DNA from: Streptomyces sp. SN-593
GTDB lineage: Bacteria > Actinomycetota > Actinomycetes > Streptomycetales > Streptomycetaceae
NCBI RefSeq assembly: GCF_016756395.1
Contig: NZ_AP018365.1
Coordinates: 372,001-436,000 of the forward strand
Direction of reading: 5' to 3'
Length of the DNA stretch: 64,000 nt
Below are positions 47,434 to 55,531 of the stretch, piece after piece (within the stretch, counting starts at the first letter, position 1; each line of letters begins with the position of its first letter). A program made the position numbers and the translations under genes. The notes beneath the pieces are model-generated. The model did not search any database and was not told the origin of the DNA. It worked only from the letters and a program-made list of their open reading frames with translations.

Positions 47434-48642
47434 ATGGACGTTTCCGCCCCGGCGCCGTGGTCCGCCGTGCGCATGTCGACCGCCGACATCCGCGAGGCCA
47501 ACGTCGCCGCCGTCTGCCGGACCCTGCGCGGCCACGGGGGTCTGACGCGCGCGCAGGTGGGGCGGCTGACCGGCCTGACCCGCCCCACCGTGATGGCCGT
47601 GGTGCAGCAACTGGTGGCCCAGGGGCTGGTCGTCGAGGAGGGGCAGCTCAAGGCGGCGTCCGGCGGCGGGCGGCCCGGCACCCTGCTGCACTTCCGCTCC
47701 CGCGCGCGGGTGGTGTCGGCGGTCCGGCTGCGCAACGCCCGCGTGGAGGTCACGCTCGCGGATATGGCGGGCAACGTGCTGGCCCACAGCCTGGCCCCAA
47801 CGGCGCCGGAACCGGGCGACTGGACGGATCTGGTCGCCTCCTTCGCCGGCCGCATCGCCGAACTGCGCGACGCGCACCCGGACCTCGGGCCGCTGGCCGC
47901 GGTGGCCATGACGCTGCCGGGCTCGATCGACCGCGCCCGGGGGCGGTGGACCGTGGTCCGGGTCGAGGGCTGGTCGGACCTGCCGGCCGCCGACGCGCTC
48001 GCCGACGCCGTCGGCGTTCCCGTCGGCATGGTGAACGTGGTGGCCGCGACCCTGATCGGCCGGCTCGCCCAGGAGCCCGCCCCCGCGCAGTCCGCGGCGC
48101 TCGTCTACGTGGGCCACGGCGTCGGCAGCGCGGCGACCGTGGGCGGGCGCCTGATCGACGGCGCGACCGGCAGCGCCGGCGAACTCGGGCACTGCGTCCT
48201 GCCCGGGGTCGAGGCGCTGTGCCGGTGCGGGCGGCGCGGCTGCGTGGAGAGCGTGACCTCGGTGCTGCACCTGCGCCGTGAGTTCGAGCGGATCACCGGG
48301 CGGCCCGCGCCGCCGACGCTGGCCGGGATGGAGGACAGCGGCGACCCGGCGGTGCTCGCCATGCTCGAACTCGCCGCGCGCCGGCTGGCGCTCGCCGCCT
48401 CCTGGCAGGTCAACATCGTCAACCCGGAGGTCGTCTACTTCGGCGGGAACCCCTTCACCGACGGCTGCACCCGCTTCTTCGGGTGGTTCGCCGAGGAACT
48501 GCGCGCGTCGGCCTACCGGCCCAACTCCGCCGGCCTGAGCGTGCTCCCGCTCTCCTCCGGCGCGACCTTGCGGGGGGCGATCCAGGTCGCCTCGGAGCTG
48601 CTCCCCCCGTTCCTCAGGCCCGAGCTGCGCCTGGTGTGCTGA
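47434..48642 (+). CDS. ROK-family transcriptional regulator
   Basis: 402 aa. An N-terminal winged helix (about 15-75) has GGLTRAQVGRLTGLTRPTVM. The C-terminal sugar-kinase-like ROK domain follows, with VYVGHGVGSAATVGGRLIDG, GSAGELGHCVLPG and the ROK zinc motif CRCGRRGCVE. These proteins repress sugar-use genes and respond to a sugar or sugar phosphate. ATG at 47434 lacks a strong ribosome site; the Met 13 codons later is an alternative. No neighbouring sugar operon is obvious. It converges on the esterase gene at 48692 with a strong hairpin between them. Confidence 0.9.
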   Translation: MDVSAPAPWSAVRMSTADIREANVAAVCRTLRGHGGLTRAQVGRLTGLTRPTVMAVVQQLVAQGLVVEEGQLKAASGGGRPGTLLHFRSRARVVSAVRLRNARVEVTLADMAGNVLAHSLAPTAPEPGDWTDLVASFAGRIAELRDAHPDLGPLAAVAMTLPGSIDRARGRWTVVRVEGWSDLPAADALADAVGVPVGMVNVVAATLIGRLAQEPAPAQSAALVYVGHGVGSAATVGGRLIDGATGSAGELGHCVLPGVEALCRCGRRGCVESVTSVLHLRREFERITGRPAPPTLAGMEDSGDPAVLAMLELAARRLALAASWQVNIVNPEVVYFGGNPFTDGCTRFFGWFAEELRASAYRPNSAGLSVLPLSSGATLRGAIQVASELLPPFLRPELRLVC

Positions 48643-48647
48643 CCGCG

Positions 48648-48685
48648 GGCCGGTGCCCCGCCGCCCGGGCGGCGGGGCACCGGCC
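48648..48685. terminator. 38-bp perfect palindrome between convergent genes
   Basis: Arms 48648-48666 and 48667-48685 are exactly complementary (19 bp each). It lies between the ends of the ROK gene (48642) and the esterase gene (48692) and should act in both directions. Confidence 0.85.
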
Positions 48686-48691
48686 GGTCCC

Positions 48692-50074
48692 TCACGCCGC
48701 GGCGGGCGGGAAGAAGGCGACCTTGGTCAGGAAGTCCCTGACCAGCAGCCGCCAGGCGTACCACGAGTGGCCGCCGTTGACGTAGTCGGGGGTGACGGGG
48801 ACGCCCACCGCGGCCAGGGTGGCCACCTCGCTCGCGTGGTAGTAGTGGCTCGGGTCCTGCCAGCCGCCGCCGACCATGATCCCGGCCTTCTTCATCGCCG
48901 CGACCTGGGCCGCGCTGAGCGACGCCGCGTCCGGCAGGGTGAAGTCGCCGTTGAGCCCGGGGCTCATCACGCCGTAGTAGGCGAACACCGACGGGTCGTC
49001 GAAGAGGAACGAGTTGGTGATCGAGGCGCCGTAGCCCAGGCCGCCGATCGCCCGCTGCCCGGCCGAGGTGGACACGTGGTAGTGCGCCTCGACGTACGGG
49101 ATCGCGCTGTCGACGAGGGCGGCGTCGAAGGAGGCGTAGGACGACGAGGCGGGGAAGCCCTGGGTGTTGGGCATCACCACGACCATCGGCTGGATCTCCC
49201 CGGTGGTGATCAGGTTGTCCAGGATGTTGCCGAGGTCGCCCTGCGTGCTCCAGTCCATCTCGTTGCTGCCGCCGCTGTTGAGGTACACGGTCGGGTAGGG
49301 CTTCGCGCGCTTCGGGTCGTACCCCGGCGGGGTGTAGACGGCCAGGTAGTTCCGGCCGACCGGGTCGGTGGAGGTGGGCGCCGGGTAGGCCACGTCGCGC
49401 AGGGTGCCGTGCTCGCGGCTCGGGCCCTGCCACGCCAGGTCGGCGGTGGCGAACTTCGGGTCGGAGGGGACGTAGACCTGGCTGAGGGACTCGGTGGAGC
49501 CGGTGACCTTTGTGCCCTGCTGGTTCCAGGGCTGGTTGGCCGGGTCCGACACCTCGGTGCAGCCGGTCTGGGTGGCGCTGGCGCAGTCCACGTAGAAGCC
49601 GTAGTTGAAGACGCCGGAGGGCAGCGGGACCGTGTACGACCAGATCCCGGTGTGCTTGTCCTTCGTCATGGCGGTCACCGGCCAGTTGGCCGCGGAGGAG
49701 TTGGGCGAGCCGATGGGGATGTCGCCGGGGCTCCAGTGCCCGGGGGTGGTGCCCGGCGTCTGCACCGTGGTGGTCGAGGTGCCCGCGAGCGCGGAGAGCC
49801 GGTAGGGGTCGGCGAAGTACCACTCCCCCTTGATCTGGACGGTGCGGGCCTCGGGCGCCCGGAACCGGAAGGTGACCTGGTAGCCGGTCGGGCCGGTTCC
49901 GGTGTGCACCACCTTCGGTGCCAGGGCGCTGCCGCCGGCCGCGGCGGAGTGCCCGGCACCCTTGGCGGCGGGGCCGCTCGCCGACGCGTCCGACGTCGCG
50001 CCGGTGACCAGCCAGGCGGCCAGGCCGCCCAGGCAGGCCAGCGTCGCCGCCGTCCGCCTTCCGTATCCGCGCAT
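48692..50074 (-). CDS. Secreted esterase-fold protein lacking the nucleophile serine
   Basis: 460 aa. The signal peptide is about residues 1-32 (RTAATLACLGGLAAWLVTGA). An E-set/CBM48-like domain (about 53-170) has YQVTFRFRAPEARTVQIKGE. The alpha/beta hydrolase (CE1/Fes-like) part has YLAVYTPPGYDPKRAKPYPT and the His in YVNGGHSWYAWR. Where the two related genes nearby have GLSxG, this one has GGLGYGAS: the codon for residue 347 (49034-49036) is GGC instead of AGC. It is therefore probably a non-catalytic binding protein or a pseudoenzyme. ATG at 50074; driven from the promoter at 50266-50297. Confidence 0.85.
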   Translation of the reverse strand: MRGYGRRTAATLACLGGLAAWLVTGATSDASASGPAAKGAGHSAAAGGSALAPKVVHTGTGPTGYQVTFRFRAPEARTVQIKGEWYFADPYRLSALAGTSTTTVQTPGTTPGHWSPGDIPIGSPNSSAANWPVTAMTKDKHTGIWSYTVPLPSGVFNYGFYVDCASATQTGCTEVSDPANQPWNQQGTKVTGSTESLSQVYVPSDPKFATADLAWQGPSREHGTLRDVAYPAPTSTDPVGRNYLAVYTPPGYDPKRAKPYPTVYLNSGGSNEMDWSTQGDLGNILDNLITTGEIQPMVVVMPNTQGFPASSSYASFDAALVDSAIPYVEAHYHVSTSAGQRAIGGLGYGASITNSFLFDDPSVFAYYGVMSPGLNGDFTLPDAASLSAAQVAAMKKAGIMVGGGWQDPSHYYHASEVATLAAVGVPVTPDYVNGGHSWYAWRLLVRDFLTKVAFFPPAAA

Positions 50075-50604
50075 GGGGCATCGTTCCTTTCCTCGGCACG
50101 CGAGATCGCCGCGCACGGCGGGGCCGGTGGGCGCCTCGCCCGGGCATGAAGTCGCCTGCGACGGCGGAGCCGGGGCGGCCCCTTCGTGGGCGCCCCACCG
50201 CTCCGCCCACTACGGACAGTGAAGGTGACGGCCCGTCGTACGACGCTCGACCGTCTGACGCAGGTAAAGCTATGATTACGTAAGGAGGTTGTCAATATCC
50301 TGAGCACGCCGCGGTCGGCCGCCCGCGGCGATCGACACTTCTTGAACGGCGCGCGCCGCGCCCGGCGGACGGGCAGCAGCGGAATTACCGTCAGGACCGT
50401 TGACACCCCGACGGCACAGGCGTTTGATCTGCCGTGGCCGACGGGCCCATGGCGTCCAAGTCGTGAACACGGCGCCCTGGCCGACCCGTTGCCCCCCGGG
50501 GTGTCGTGAGACCGCTCGACCGCATGTCAGGGCCGGTCGAACGCGGTCCACGAGCCCCGCACTTCCGCGCACGATCGTTGTCAGGCCGATCGAAAGGCGA
50601 AGCA
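50075..50604. other. Divergent promoter region of two esterase genes (530 bases)
   Basis: It contains the minus-strand promoter/operator at 50266-50297 and, on the plus strand, a TTGACA at 50400-50405 without a good -10 at the right distance. The plus gene begins at 50605 after CGAAAGGCGAAG. No other gene is seen. Confidence 0.6.
50266..50297 (-). promoter_or_regulatory. Promoter with embedded TTACGTAA operator
   Basis: On the minus strand: TTGACA at 50295-50290, a 17-base spacer, then TAGCTT at 50272-50267. The spacer includes the palindrome TTACGTAA (50276-50283). The sequence TTACGTAA-N5-TTGTCAATA (plus-strand sense, 50276-50297) recurs at 54097-54118 with identical spacing upstream of another esterase gene. 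A palindromic site overlapping the promoter suggests repression, plausibly by the GntR regulator at 54192. Confidence 0.72.
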
Positions 50605-52233
50605 GTGACTCCAAGTCATGAACACCAGGCGCGCTCAGGTTCCCCCGCACCGCACCCCTCCTCCCCCGGCCGCTCCGGCAGGAGCCGTGCCCGGGCCGCG
50701 GCCCTGGTGGCGGCGGCCGCGACGCTGTCCGCGGCCGCCGCGCTGACCGCCGGCCCCGCCCAGGCGAGCAGCGCCGCCCCCGCGGCGAAGGCCGCCACCC
50801 TGTCCCCCCAGGTCCGGCACACCGGCTCCGGGCCCACCGGATACACCGTCACGTTCCGTTACCGCGACCCCTCGGCGAGCCGGGTGCAGATCAAGGGCGA
50901 GTGGTACTTCTCCGACGCCGCCCACTCCAGCTCCACGTCGTCCCAGGGGCTGCTGCCCACGCAGTGGACGAAGGGCGACTTCCCGATCGCGTACCCGAAC
51001 GCCACCGCCGCCAACTGGCCGGTGCTGGACCTGACGCGCGGCAGCGCGGGGGTCTGGTCGCTGACCCTCCCGCTGCCGTCGGGCACCTTCACCTACGGGT
51101 TCTTCGTGAACTGCGCCGACGACACGGGCGCGGGCTGCACCGAGGTGGCCGACCCCGCCAACCCGCCGTGGAACTCCGCGGGCGGCACCAGCACCGGGTC
51201 GGTGGAGCCCGACAGCGAGGTCTACGTGCCCTCCGACCCGAGATTCGGCACCGCCGACTTCGGCTGGCAGGCCCCGGTGGCCCCGGGCCGGCGCGGTCGG
51301 CTCGTCGACGTGTCCTACCCGTCGCCGCAGTCGACCTCGCCGGCGGGCACGCACCCGCTCGCGGTGTACACCCCGCCCGGCTACGACCCGTCGCGCAAGC
51401 AGCCCTACCCCACGCTCTACCTCAGCCACGGAGGCGGCGGCCAGGAGGTCGACTGGTCCACCCAGGGCGCGGCCGGGAGCATCCTCGACAACCTCATCGC
51501 CTCCGGCAAGGTGCAGCCGATGGTCGTCGTGATGACGAACTTCAACGGCCTGCCCGACGGCAACGAGGGCTACGCCCAGGACGTCCTGCAGAACGTCATC
51601 CCCTACGTCCAGGCGCACTACCACGTCTCGGCCGACGCCGCCGACCGCGCCTTCGCGGGGCTGTCGGCGGGCGGTTCGCGCGCCAACACCCTGCTGTTCG
51701 ACCACACCTCCGCCTTCGGCTACTACAGCGTGATGAGCACCGGCGGCGGGGTTCCCACCACCGTCACGCCCGCACAGGTCGCCGCGCTGGACAGCCTGTC
51801 GGGCCTCCAGGTCGGCGGCGGGCTCCAGGACCCGATCCGAGCCAACACCCTCGGGGAACAGCAGTTGCTGACCGGCGCCGGGGTGCCGTTCACCGACGAC
51901 TCCGTCAACGGCGGCCACGAGTGGTACGTCTGGCGCATCCTGCTGCACGACTTCCTGGCCGGGCAGGCGTTCAAGGCCACCAGCACCTCGGTGGCCGCCG
52001 GCTCCGGCCGCGGCTCAGGCACCGTGACGGCGCGGGTCGCCGCCGCCAGCACCGGCCCGGCGCCGACCGGCACCGTCCGGTTCACCGTCGACGGACGCTC
52101 CACCACGGTCCGCCTGGTGCACGGCGCCGCGACCTTGAAGGTCGAGGTCCCGCGCGGCGGCGGCCACAGCGTGACGGCGGTCTACTCCGGCGACGCGCTG
52201 CACTCCGGCAGCCGCGCTACGGCCCGCCTGTGA
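50605..52233 (+). CDS. Secreted CE1-type esterase with C-terminal Ig-like domain
   Basis: 542 aa from the GTG at 50605. A long signal peptide (about 1-50, with ARAAALVAAAATLSAAAALT), an E-set/CBM48-like domain (YTVTFRYRDPSASRVQIKGE), then an alpha/beta hydrolase with the nucleophile S354 in GLSAGGS and the His in NGGHEWYVWR. The last 85 residues form an Ig-like (Big_3-type) repeat: TGTVRFTVDGRSTTVRLVHG and HSVTAVYSGDALHSGSR. Related to the feruloyl-, acetylxylan- and enterobactin-esterase group; the substrate is unknown. It converges with the third esterase gene. Confidence 0.87.
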   Translation: MTPSHEHQARSGSPAPHPSSPGRSGRSRARAAALVAAAATLSAAAALTAGPAQASSAAPAAKAATLSPQVRHTGSGPTGYTVTFRYRDPSASRVQIKGEWYFSDAAHSSSTSSQGLLPTQWTKGDFPIAYPNATAANWPVLDLTRGSAGVWSLTLPLPSGTFTYGFFVNCADDTGAGCTEVADPANPPWNSAGGTSTGSVEPDSEVYVPSDPRFGTADFGWQAPVAPGRRGRLVDVSYPSPQSTSPAGTHPLAVYTPPGYDPSRKQPYPTLYLSHGGGGQEVDWSTQGAAGSILDNLIASGKVQPMVVVMTNFNGLPDGNEGYAQDVLQNVIPYVQAHYHVSADAADRAFAGLSAGGSRANTLLFDHTSAFGYYSVMSTGGGVPTTVTPAQVAALDSLSGLQVGGGLQDPIRANTLGEQQLLTGAGVPFTDDSVNGGHEWYVWRILLHDFLAGQAFKATSTSVAAGSGRGSGTVTARVAAASTGPAPTGTVRFTVDGRSTTVRLVHGAATLKVEVPRGGGHSVTAVYSGDALHSGSRATARL

Positions 52234-52250
52234 CCTGCTGACTCCCGGCG

Positions 52251-52284
52251 CCGGTGGGGCGCGCTGCCCACGGCGCCCCACCGG
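52251..52284. terminator. Hairpin between convergent esterase genes
   Basis: A perfect 12-bp stem, 52251-52262 with 52273-52284, and a 10-base loop, between the ends at 52233 and 52315. Confidence 0.7.
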
Positions 52285-52314
52285 TCCGGGAGGAACAGGA
52301 CGGCCGGCGACCGC

Positions 52315-53844
52315 CTACGCGGCGCTGCCGTTGTAGAGCCGGTCACCGCTGTAGACGGCGGTGACGGTGCCGGTGGTGCGGTGCGGGAGCACCACGGTGG
52401 CCGAGCCGCCGTGCAGGGCGACGGGACGGCCGAACGCCTTGCCGTCGATCCGGAACTGCACCGTGCCGGTGGCCGTCGCGGGCTGGCCGCTCGCGGAGGC
52501 CACGGTGGCGGTCGCGCTCTGCCCGTGCGTGCGCACCCCGACCGTGGTGGCCCGGAAGTCGACCCTGGTCAGGGCGTCGCGCAGCGCCTGGCGCCAGTAG
52601 GCCCAGTTGTGGCCGCCGTCGACGTTGAAGGAGGTGAAGGGCACGCCGGCGGACTTCAGCAACTGCTGCTCCGCGGTGGTGTTGCCCTGGGCGAGCCCGC
52701 CGAGGTCCTGGACGGCGACGCCGATGTGCAGGCCGAGCAGTTGCTTGAGCTGCGGGTTGGCGGCCTGCTCCGCGGTCGGCAGGCCGCGCGGCGCGGACCA
52801 GACGCTGTAGTACCCGAAGGTGGGCGTCTCGCCGAACAGCAGGTCCTGGACGACGGTGGCGCCGCCCGACAGCCCGGCGAACGCCCGGCCGGCCGCGTCG
52901 GTCTGCACGTTGAGGTGCTGCTGGACGTACGGGATGACGTCGTCGGTCATCTCGTCGTCGGTGGGGTTGTTCGGCATCACGACGACCGCCGGCTGGATCT
53001 CACCGTCGGCGATCAGGTTGTCCATGATGTTCTTCAGGTCGCCCTGGGTGGACCAGTCCATCTCGTTCCCGCCGCCGCCGTGCACCAGGTACAGCGTGGG
53101 GTAGGCCTGCTTGCGGTGGGCGTTGTAGCCGGGCGGGGTGTAGACCGACAGGTAGTTCTGGTCGGTCGGGTCCACGTGGCCGGGCGAGCTGTAGGTCAGG
53201 TGCGTCAGCGTGCCCTGGTCGCGGGAGGCTGCCGGGCCCTGCCAGGAGTAGTCCGTGGTCTTGAACCGCGGGTCCGAGGGGACGTAGACCTGGCTGCTCG
53301 GCTCGGCCGAACCGGCGGTGGTCCACGGCGGGTTGGCCGGGTCGGCCGTCGCGGTGCAGCCGGTCAGGGCCGGCGCGGCGGCGGTGCAGTCGCGGTAGAA
53401 GGCGTAGTTGAAGACGCCGGACGGCAGGGGCGTGGTGTAGGACCACACGCCGGTGCGGTCGTTCTTCGTCATCTCCGTCACCGGCCAGTTCGCGGCCGAG
53501 CCGGCGTTGGGCGTCGACAGCGGGAAGTCGCCGGGCTTCCAGTCGTAGCCGTAGCTCGGGGTCGAGTTGGTCGGGTCGGCCGCGATCTCGGCGGCCGAGG
53601 CGAAGGACCACTCCCCCTTGATCCGCTCGCTCGTCGCCGTGGGGTCGTAGATCCGGAAGGTGACCGAGTAGCCGGTCGGGCCCTTGCCGGTGTGGACGAC
53701 CTGGGGGCTGAGGTCCGCGGCCGCCGGCGGTCCGGAGTGGCCGGGGGCGGTGTGGGCCTGGGCCGCGGGTGCCGCGACGAGCAGTGCGGCCGCCGCGGCC
53801 GTGCCGGCCGTGAGCCACCGGCGTCGTTGCCGTCTGAGGGTCAT
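52315..53844 (-). CDS. Secreted CE1-type esterase with C-terminal Ig-like domain
   Basis: 509 aa. Signal peptide about 1-30 (RRWLTAGTAAAAALLVAAPA, cleavage after AQA), an E-set/CBM48-like domain (YSVTFRIYDPTATSERIKGE), then a hydrolase with S326 in GLSGGAT and His in DGGHNWAYWR, and an Ig-like C-terminal repeat (TGTVQFRIDGKAFGRPVALH). Related along its whole length to the genes at 48692 and 50605. Start ATG 53844. Its promoter (54091-54118) carries the same operator-like motif as that of the 48692 gene, so the two are probably co-regulated. Confidence 0.87.
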   Translation of the reverse strand: MTLRRQRRRWLTAGTAAAAALLVAAPAAQAHTAPGHSGPPAAADLSPQVVHTGKGPTGYSVTFRIYDPTATSERIKGEWSFASAAEIAADPTNSTPSYGYDWKPGDFPLSTPNAGSAANWPVTEMTKNDRTGVWSYTTPLPSGVFNYAFYRDCTAAAPALTGCTATADPANPPWTTAGSAEPSSQVYVPSDPRFKTTDYSWQGPAASRDQGTLTHLTYSSPGHVDPTDQNYLSVYTPPGYNAHRKQAYPTLYLVHGGGGNEMDWSTQGDLKNIMDNLIADGEIQPAVVVMPNNPTDDEMTDDVIPYVQQHLNVQTDAAGRAFAGLSGGATVVQDLLFGETPTFGYYSVWSAPRGLPTAEQAANPQLKQLLGLHIGVAVQDLGGLAQGNTTAEQQLLKSAGVPFTSFNVDGGHNWAYWRQALRDALTRVDFRATTVGVRTHGQSATATVASASGQPATATGTVQFRIDGKAFGRPVALHGGSATVVLPHRTTGTVTAVYSGDRLYNGSAA

Positions 53845-54191
53845 GGGTGTGCGCTCCTTGCGTGCGGGGCCGCCGGTCGACCGGACCGTCGGGCGGAGGC
53901 GCGGTCCCGCCGCGGACGGTCGAACGCGGTGGAGGACCGAGCGGCCGCCCGCCGGCCGGAGGACAGGCGGTTGCGGGTCACGCCGGCACACGGGCTGCGC
54001 CCGGGGCCGGCCCGTCGCCACTGCGGAGGCGGCGCGCGCCCCGACCGGAGCCGGGGCAAGCATGTCGCCTCTGTCGACGTGGAGGCGAATCTAGAGTTAC
54101 GTAATGACCTTGTCAATAATCACCGGCCGGGTGTCTCCCCCGGCGCCGGGCGTGCTCTCCGCGGCGCCGCCGGCCGGTGCCGAGCGCGCCG
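53845..54191. other. Gap holding the promoter of the third esterase gene
   Basis: 347 bases between the esterase start and the end of the GntR gene. The promoter/operator at 54087-54118 is the only feature recognised. The rest is GC-rich leader without a likely gene. Confidence 0.55.
54087..54118 (-). promoter_or_regulatory. Promoter with embedded TTACGTAA operator
   Basis: On the minus strand: TTGACA at 54116-54111, a 17-base spacer, then TAGATT at 54093-54088. TTACGTAA (54097-54104) lies in the spacer. Compared with the site at 50266-50297, the -35, spacer length, palindrome and the TAGxTT -10 are the same. It is about 245 bases from the ATG at 53844. Confidence 0.72.
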
Positions 54192-54890
54192 CTACCAGCC
54201 GTTCAGTCCGTTCGGCGGGGCGCTGACCCGCAACTGCTCGATGACGCCGGCCAGTTGCGCCTCGGCCGCCGCTTCGGCGGCGTCGGGGTCGCCCGAGGTC
54301 ACCGCGTCCACGATGGCCAGCAGTTGCGGCAGGGACTCCTGGGGTCGGCCGGGCCGCATGGCCAGCCGGAACTGGAAGCGCACCATCTGCGTGTTGAGCC
54401 GCTCGAGCTGGCGTCGGGCGACGGCCTGGCCGCTGAAGTCGATGATCATGTCGTGCAGCCCGCGGTTGAGCGTGGAGTACGCCTCGAAGTCCCCCTCGGC
54501 CACCGCCTTGCGCAACTGCTCGCCGACCTCGGCGAGCGCCGCGCGCTGCGCCTCGTCGGCATGCTCGGCCACCCTGCGCGCGCACAGCCGCTCCAGCGCG
54601 GAGCGGCACTCGGTGATCTGGATGGCCTCCTCGACCGAGACCACCCTGATCCGGGCGCCGCGGTTGGGCACCAGTTCCACCAGGTCGTCCGAGGCGAGGT
54701 CGAGCAGCGCCTCGCGCACCGAACTGCGCGTCACCCCCAGTCGATCGGCAAGATCCTGTTCCACCAGTCGCTGCCCCGGCACGAGTTCGCCCACCCACAG
54801 GGCGCGCCGGATCTGCTCGCCGACGTGAAGTCGCCCGGCCGCGCCCCTGATTCGAGTACTGGTCACCTGCTGCTGGCTCCTCTCGCTCAC
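54192..54890 (-). CDS. GntR-family (FCD subfamily) transcriptional regulator
   Basis: 232 aa. The winged helix (about 22-90) has LVEQDLADRLGVTRSSVREA and PNRGARIRVVS. The C-terminal all-helical FCD domain (about 95-215) has the metal/ligand residues E..R in ITECRSALERLCARRVAEHA, and a His in LNRGLHDMIIDF. FCD regulators sense small organic acids, often aromatic or sugar acids. ATG at 54890. It sits between the esterase genes and the catabolic operon at 55522, with overlapping divergent promoter-like elements at 54966-54993. Confidence 0.9.
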   Translation of the reverse strand: MSERSQQQVTSTRIRGAAGRLHVGEQIRRALWVGELVPGQRLVEQDLADRLGVTRSSVREALLDLASDDLVELVPNRGARIRVVSVEEAIQITECRSALERLCARRVAEHADEAQRAALAEVGEQLRKAVAEGDFEAYSTLNRGLHDMIIDFSGQAVARRQLERLNTQMVRFQFRLAMRPGRPQESLPQLLAIVDAVTSGDPDAAEAAAEAQLAGVIEQLRVSAPPNGLNGW

Positions 54891-54965
54891 GGGCTCAGCG
54901 TGCCGCTCGTCGGGCTCAGCCCGGCGGCTCGCGGCCTCACGTCACCGTAGGGGTCGCCTGCAGGG

Positions 54966-54993
54966 TTGGCAATCTTATCACCGGCACTATTGT
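54966..54993 (+). promoter_or_regulatory. Divergent promoter-like elements
   Basis: Plus strand: TTGGCA (54966-54971), 16 bases, TATTGT (54988-54993). Minus strand in the same stretch: TTGCTG followed after 16 bases by TAAGAT, facing the GntR gene. This is a local AT-rich island in GC-rich DNA. Confidence 0.4.
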
Positions 54994-55153
54994 CAGCAAT
55001 TCATTCAGGGGCTACGGTGCGGATCACAGCGCGGCGGGAGGACGCCCCGGCCCGCTCCTCACGAGGACATCCTGACCTGCTGCCACGACCAGCGGGCGGG
55101 ACATCCTCACCGAGATTCACCAACGGCTTTCCCAAAGACGAGGAGGCTCCGCG

Positions 55154-55312
55154 TTGATCGTCGAGGCAAACAAGCTGCCGCAGATGGACGACCGCGGCGC
55201 CGACCACGACACCGGGCACCCCTTCGACGACACCCGCCGCCTCCGGCCGGCGGAGCCGTCATCCCCTACCTCCTTCGCGGCGAGCGCCGCGGGCACCGCC
55301 CGCGGCGTCTGA
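55154..55312 (+). CDS. Short reading frame of unknown function
   Basis: 52 residues from a TTG at 55154 with GAGGAGG eight bases upstream. It begins MIVEANKLPQMDDRGADHDT and continues with polar, Pro/Ala/Ser-rich sequence; no domain or signal is seen. It could be a leader peptide gene or the remnant of an older gene displaced by the two foreign-looking genes downstream. Weakly supported. Confidence 0.3.
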   Translation: MIVEANKLPQMDDRGADHDTGHPFDDTRRLRPAEPSSPTSFAASAAGTARGV

Positions 55313-55450
55313 CCCCGCCTCGACCACACGCCTCCGCGCACCGGGCCCCGAGCGGGTGCCCCGGCACTCCGCGGCACCCACGCCACGGCACCGCACACGC
55401 ACGCGATCGAACCCGAGTGCGTCACCGGTGCGCGCAAGGAAGGAAGAACC

Positions 55451-55531
55451 ATGTACGGACCCGGCATCGCCGCCCCGGCGACCGAGCGGGCGGACTCCCC
55501 GGCAAGGAACCGTGACCGCTCATGCTGGTGA
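55451..55531 (+). CDS. Short upstream reading frame overlapping the amidohydrolase start
   Basis: 26 residues (MYGPGIAAPATERADSPARN, ending RDRSCW) with an excellent AAGGAAGGAAG site 3 to 13 bases before the ATG at 55451. Its stop (55529-55531) lies inside the amidohydrolase gene (ATG 55522), which has only a weak ribosome site of its own, so translation of the enzyme may depend on this leader. Function otherwise unknown. Confidence 0.4.
   Translation: MYGPGIAAPATERADSPARNRDRSCW

Noticed and set aside
50400-50430. Plus-strand promoter for the esterase at 50605
   Set aside because: TTGACA at 50400 is good, but the sequence 18 bases on (TTGATC) is a poor -10, so it was not listed as a feature.
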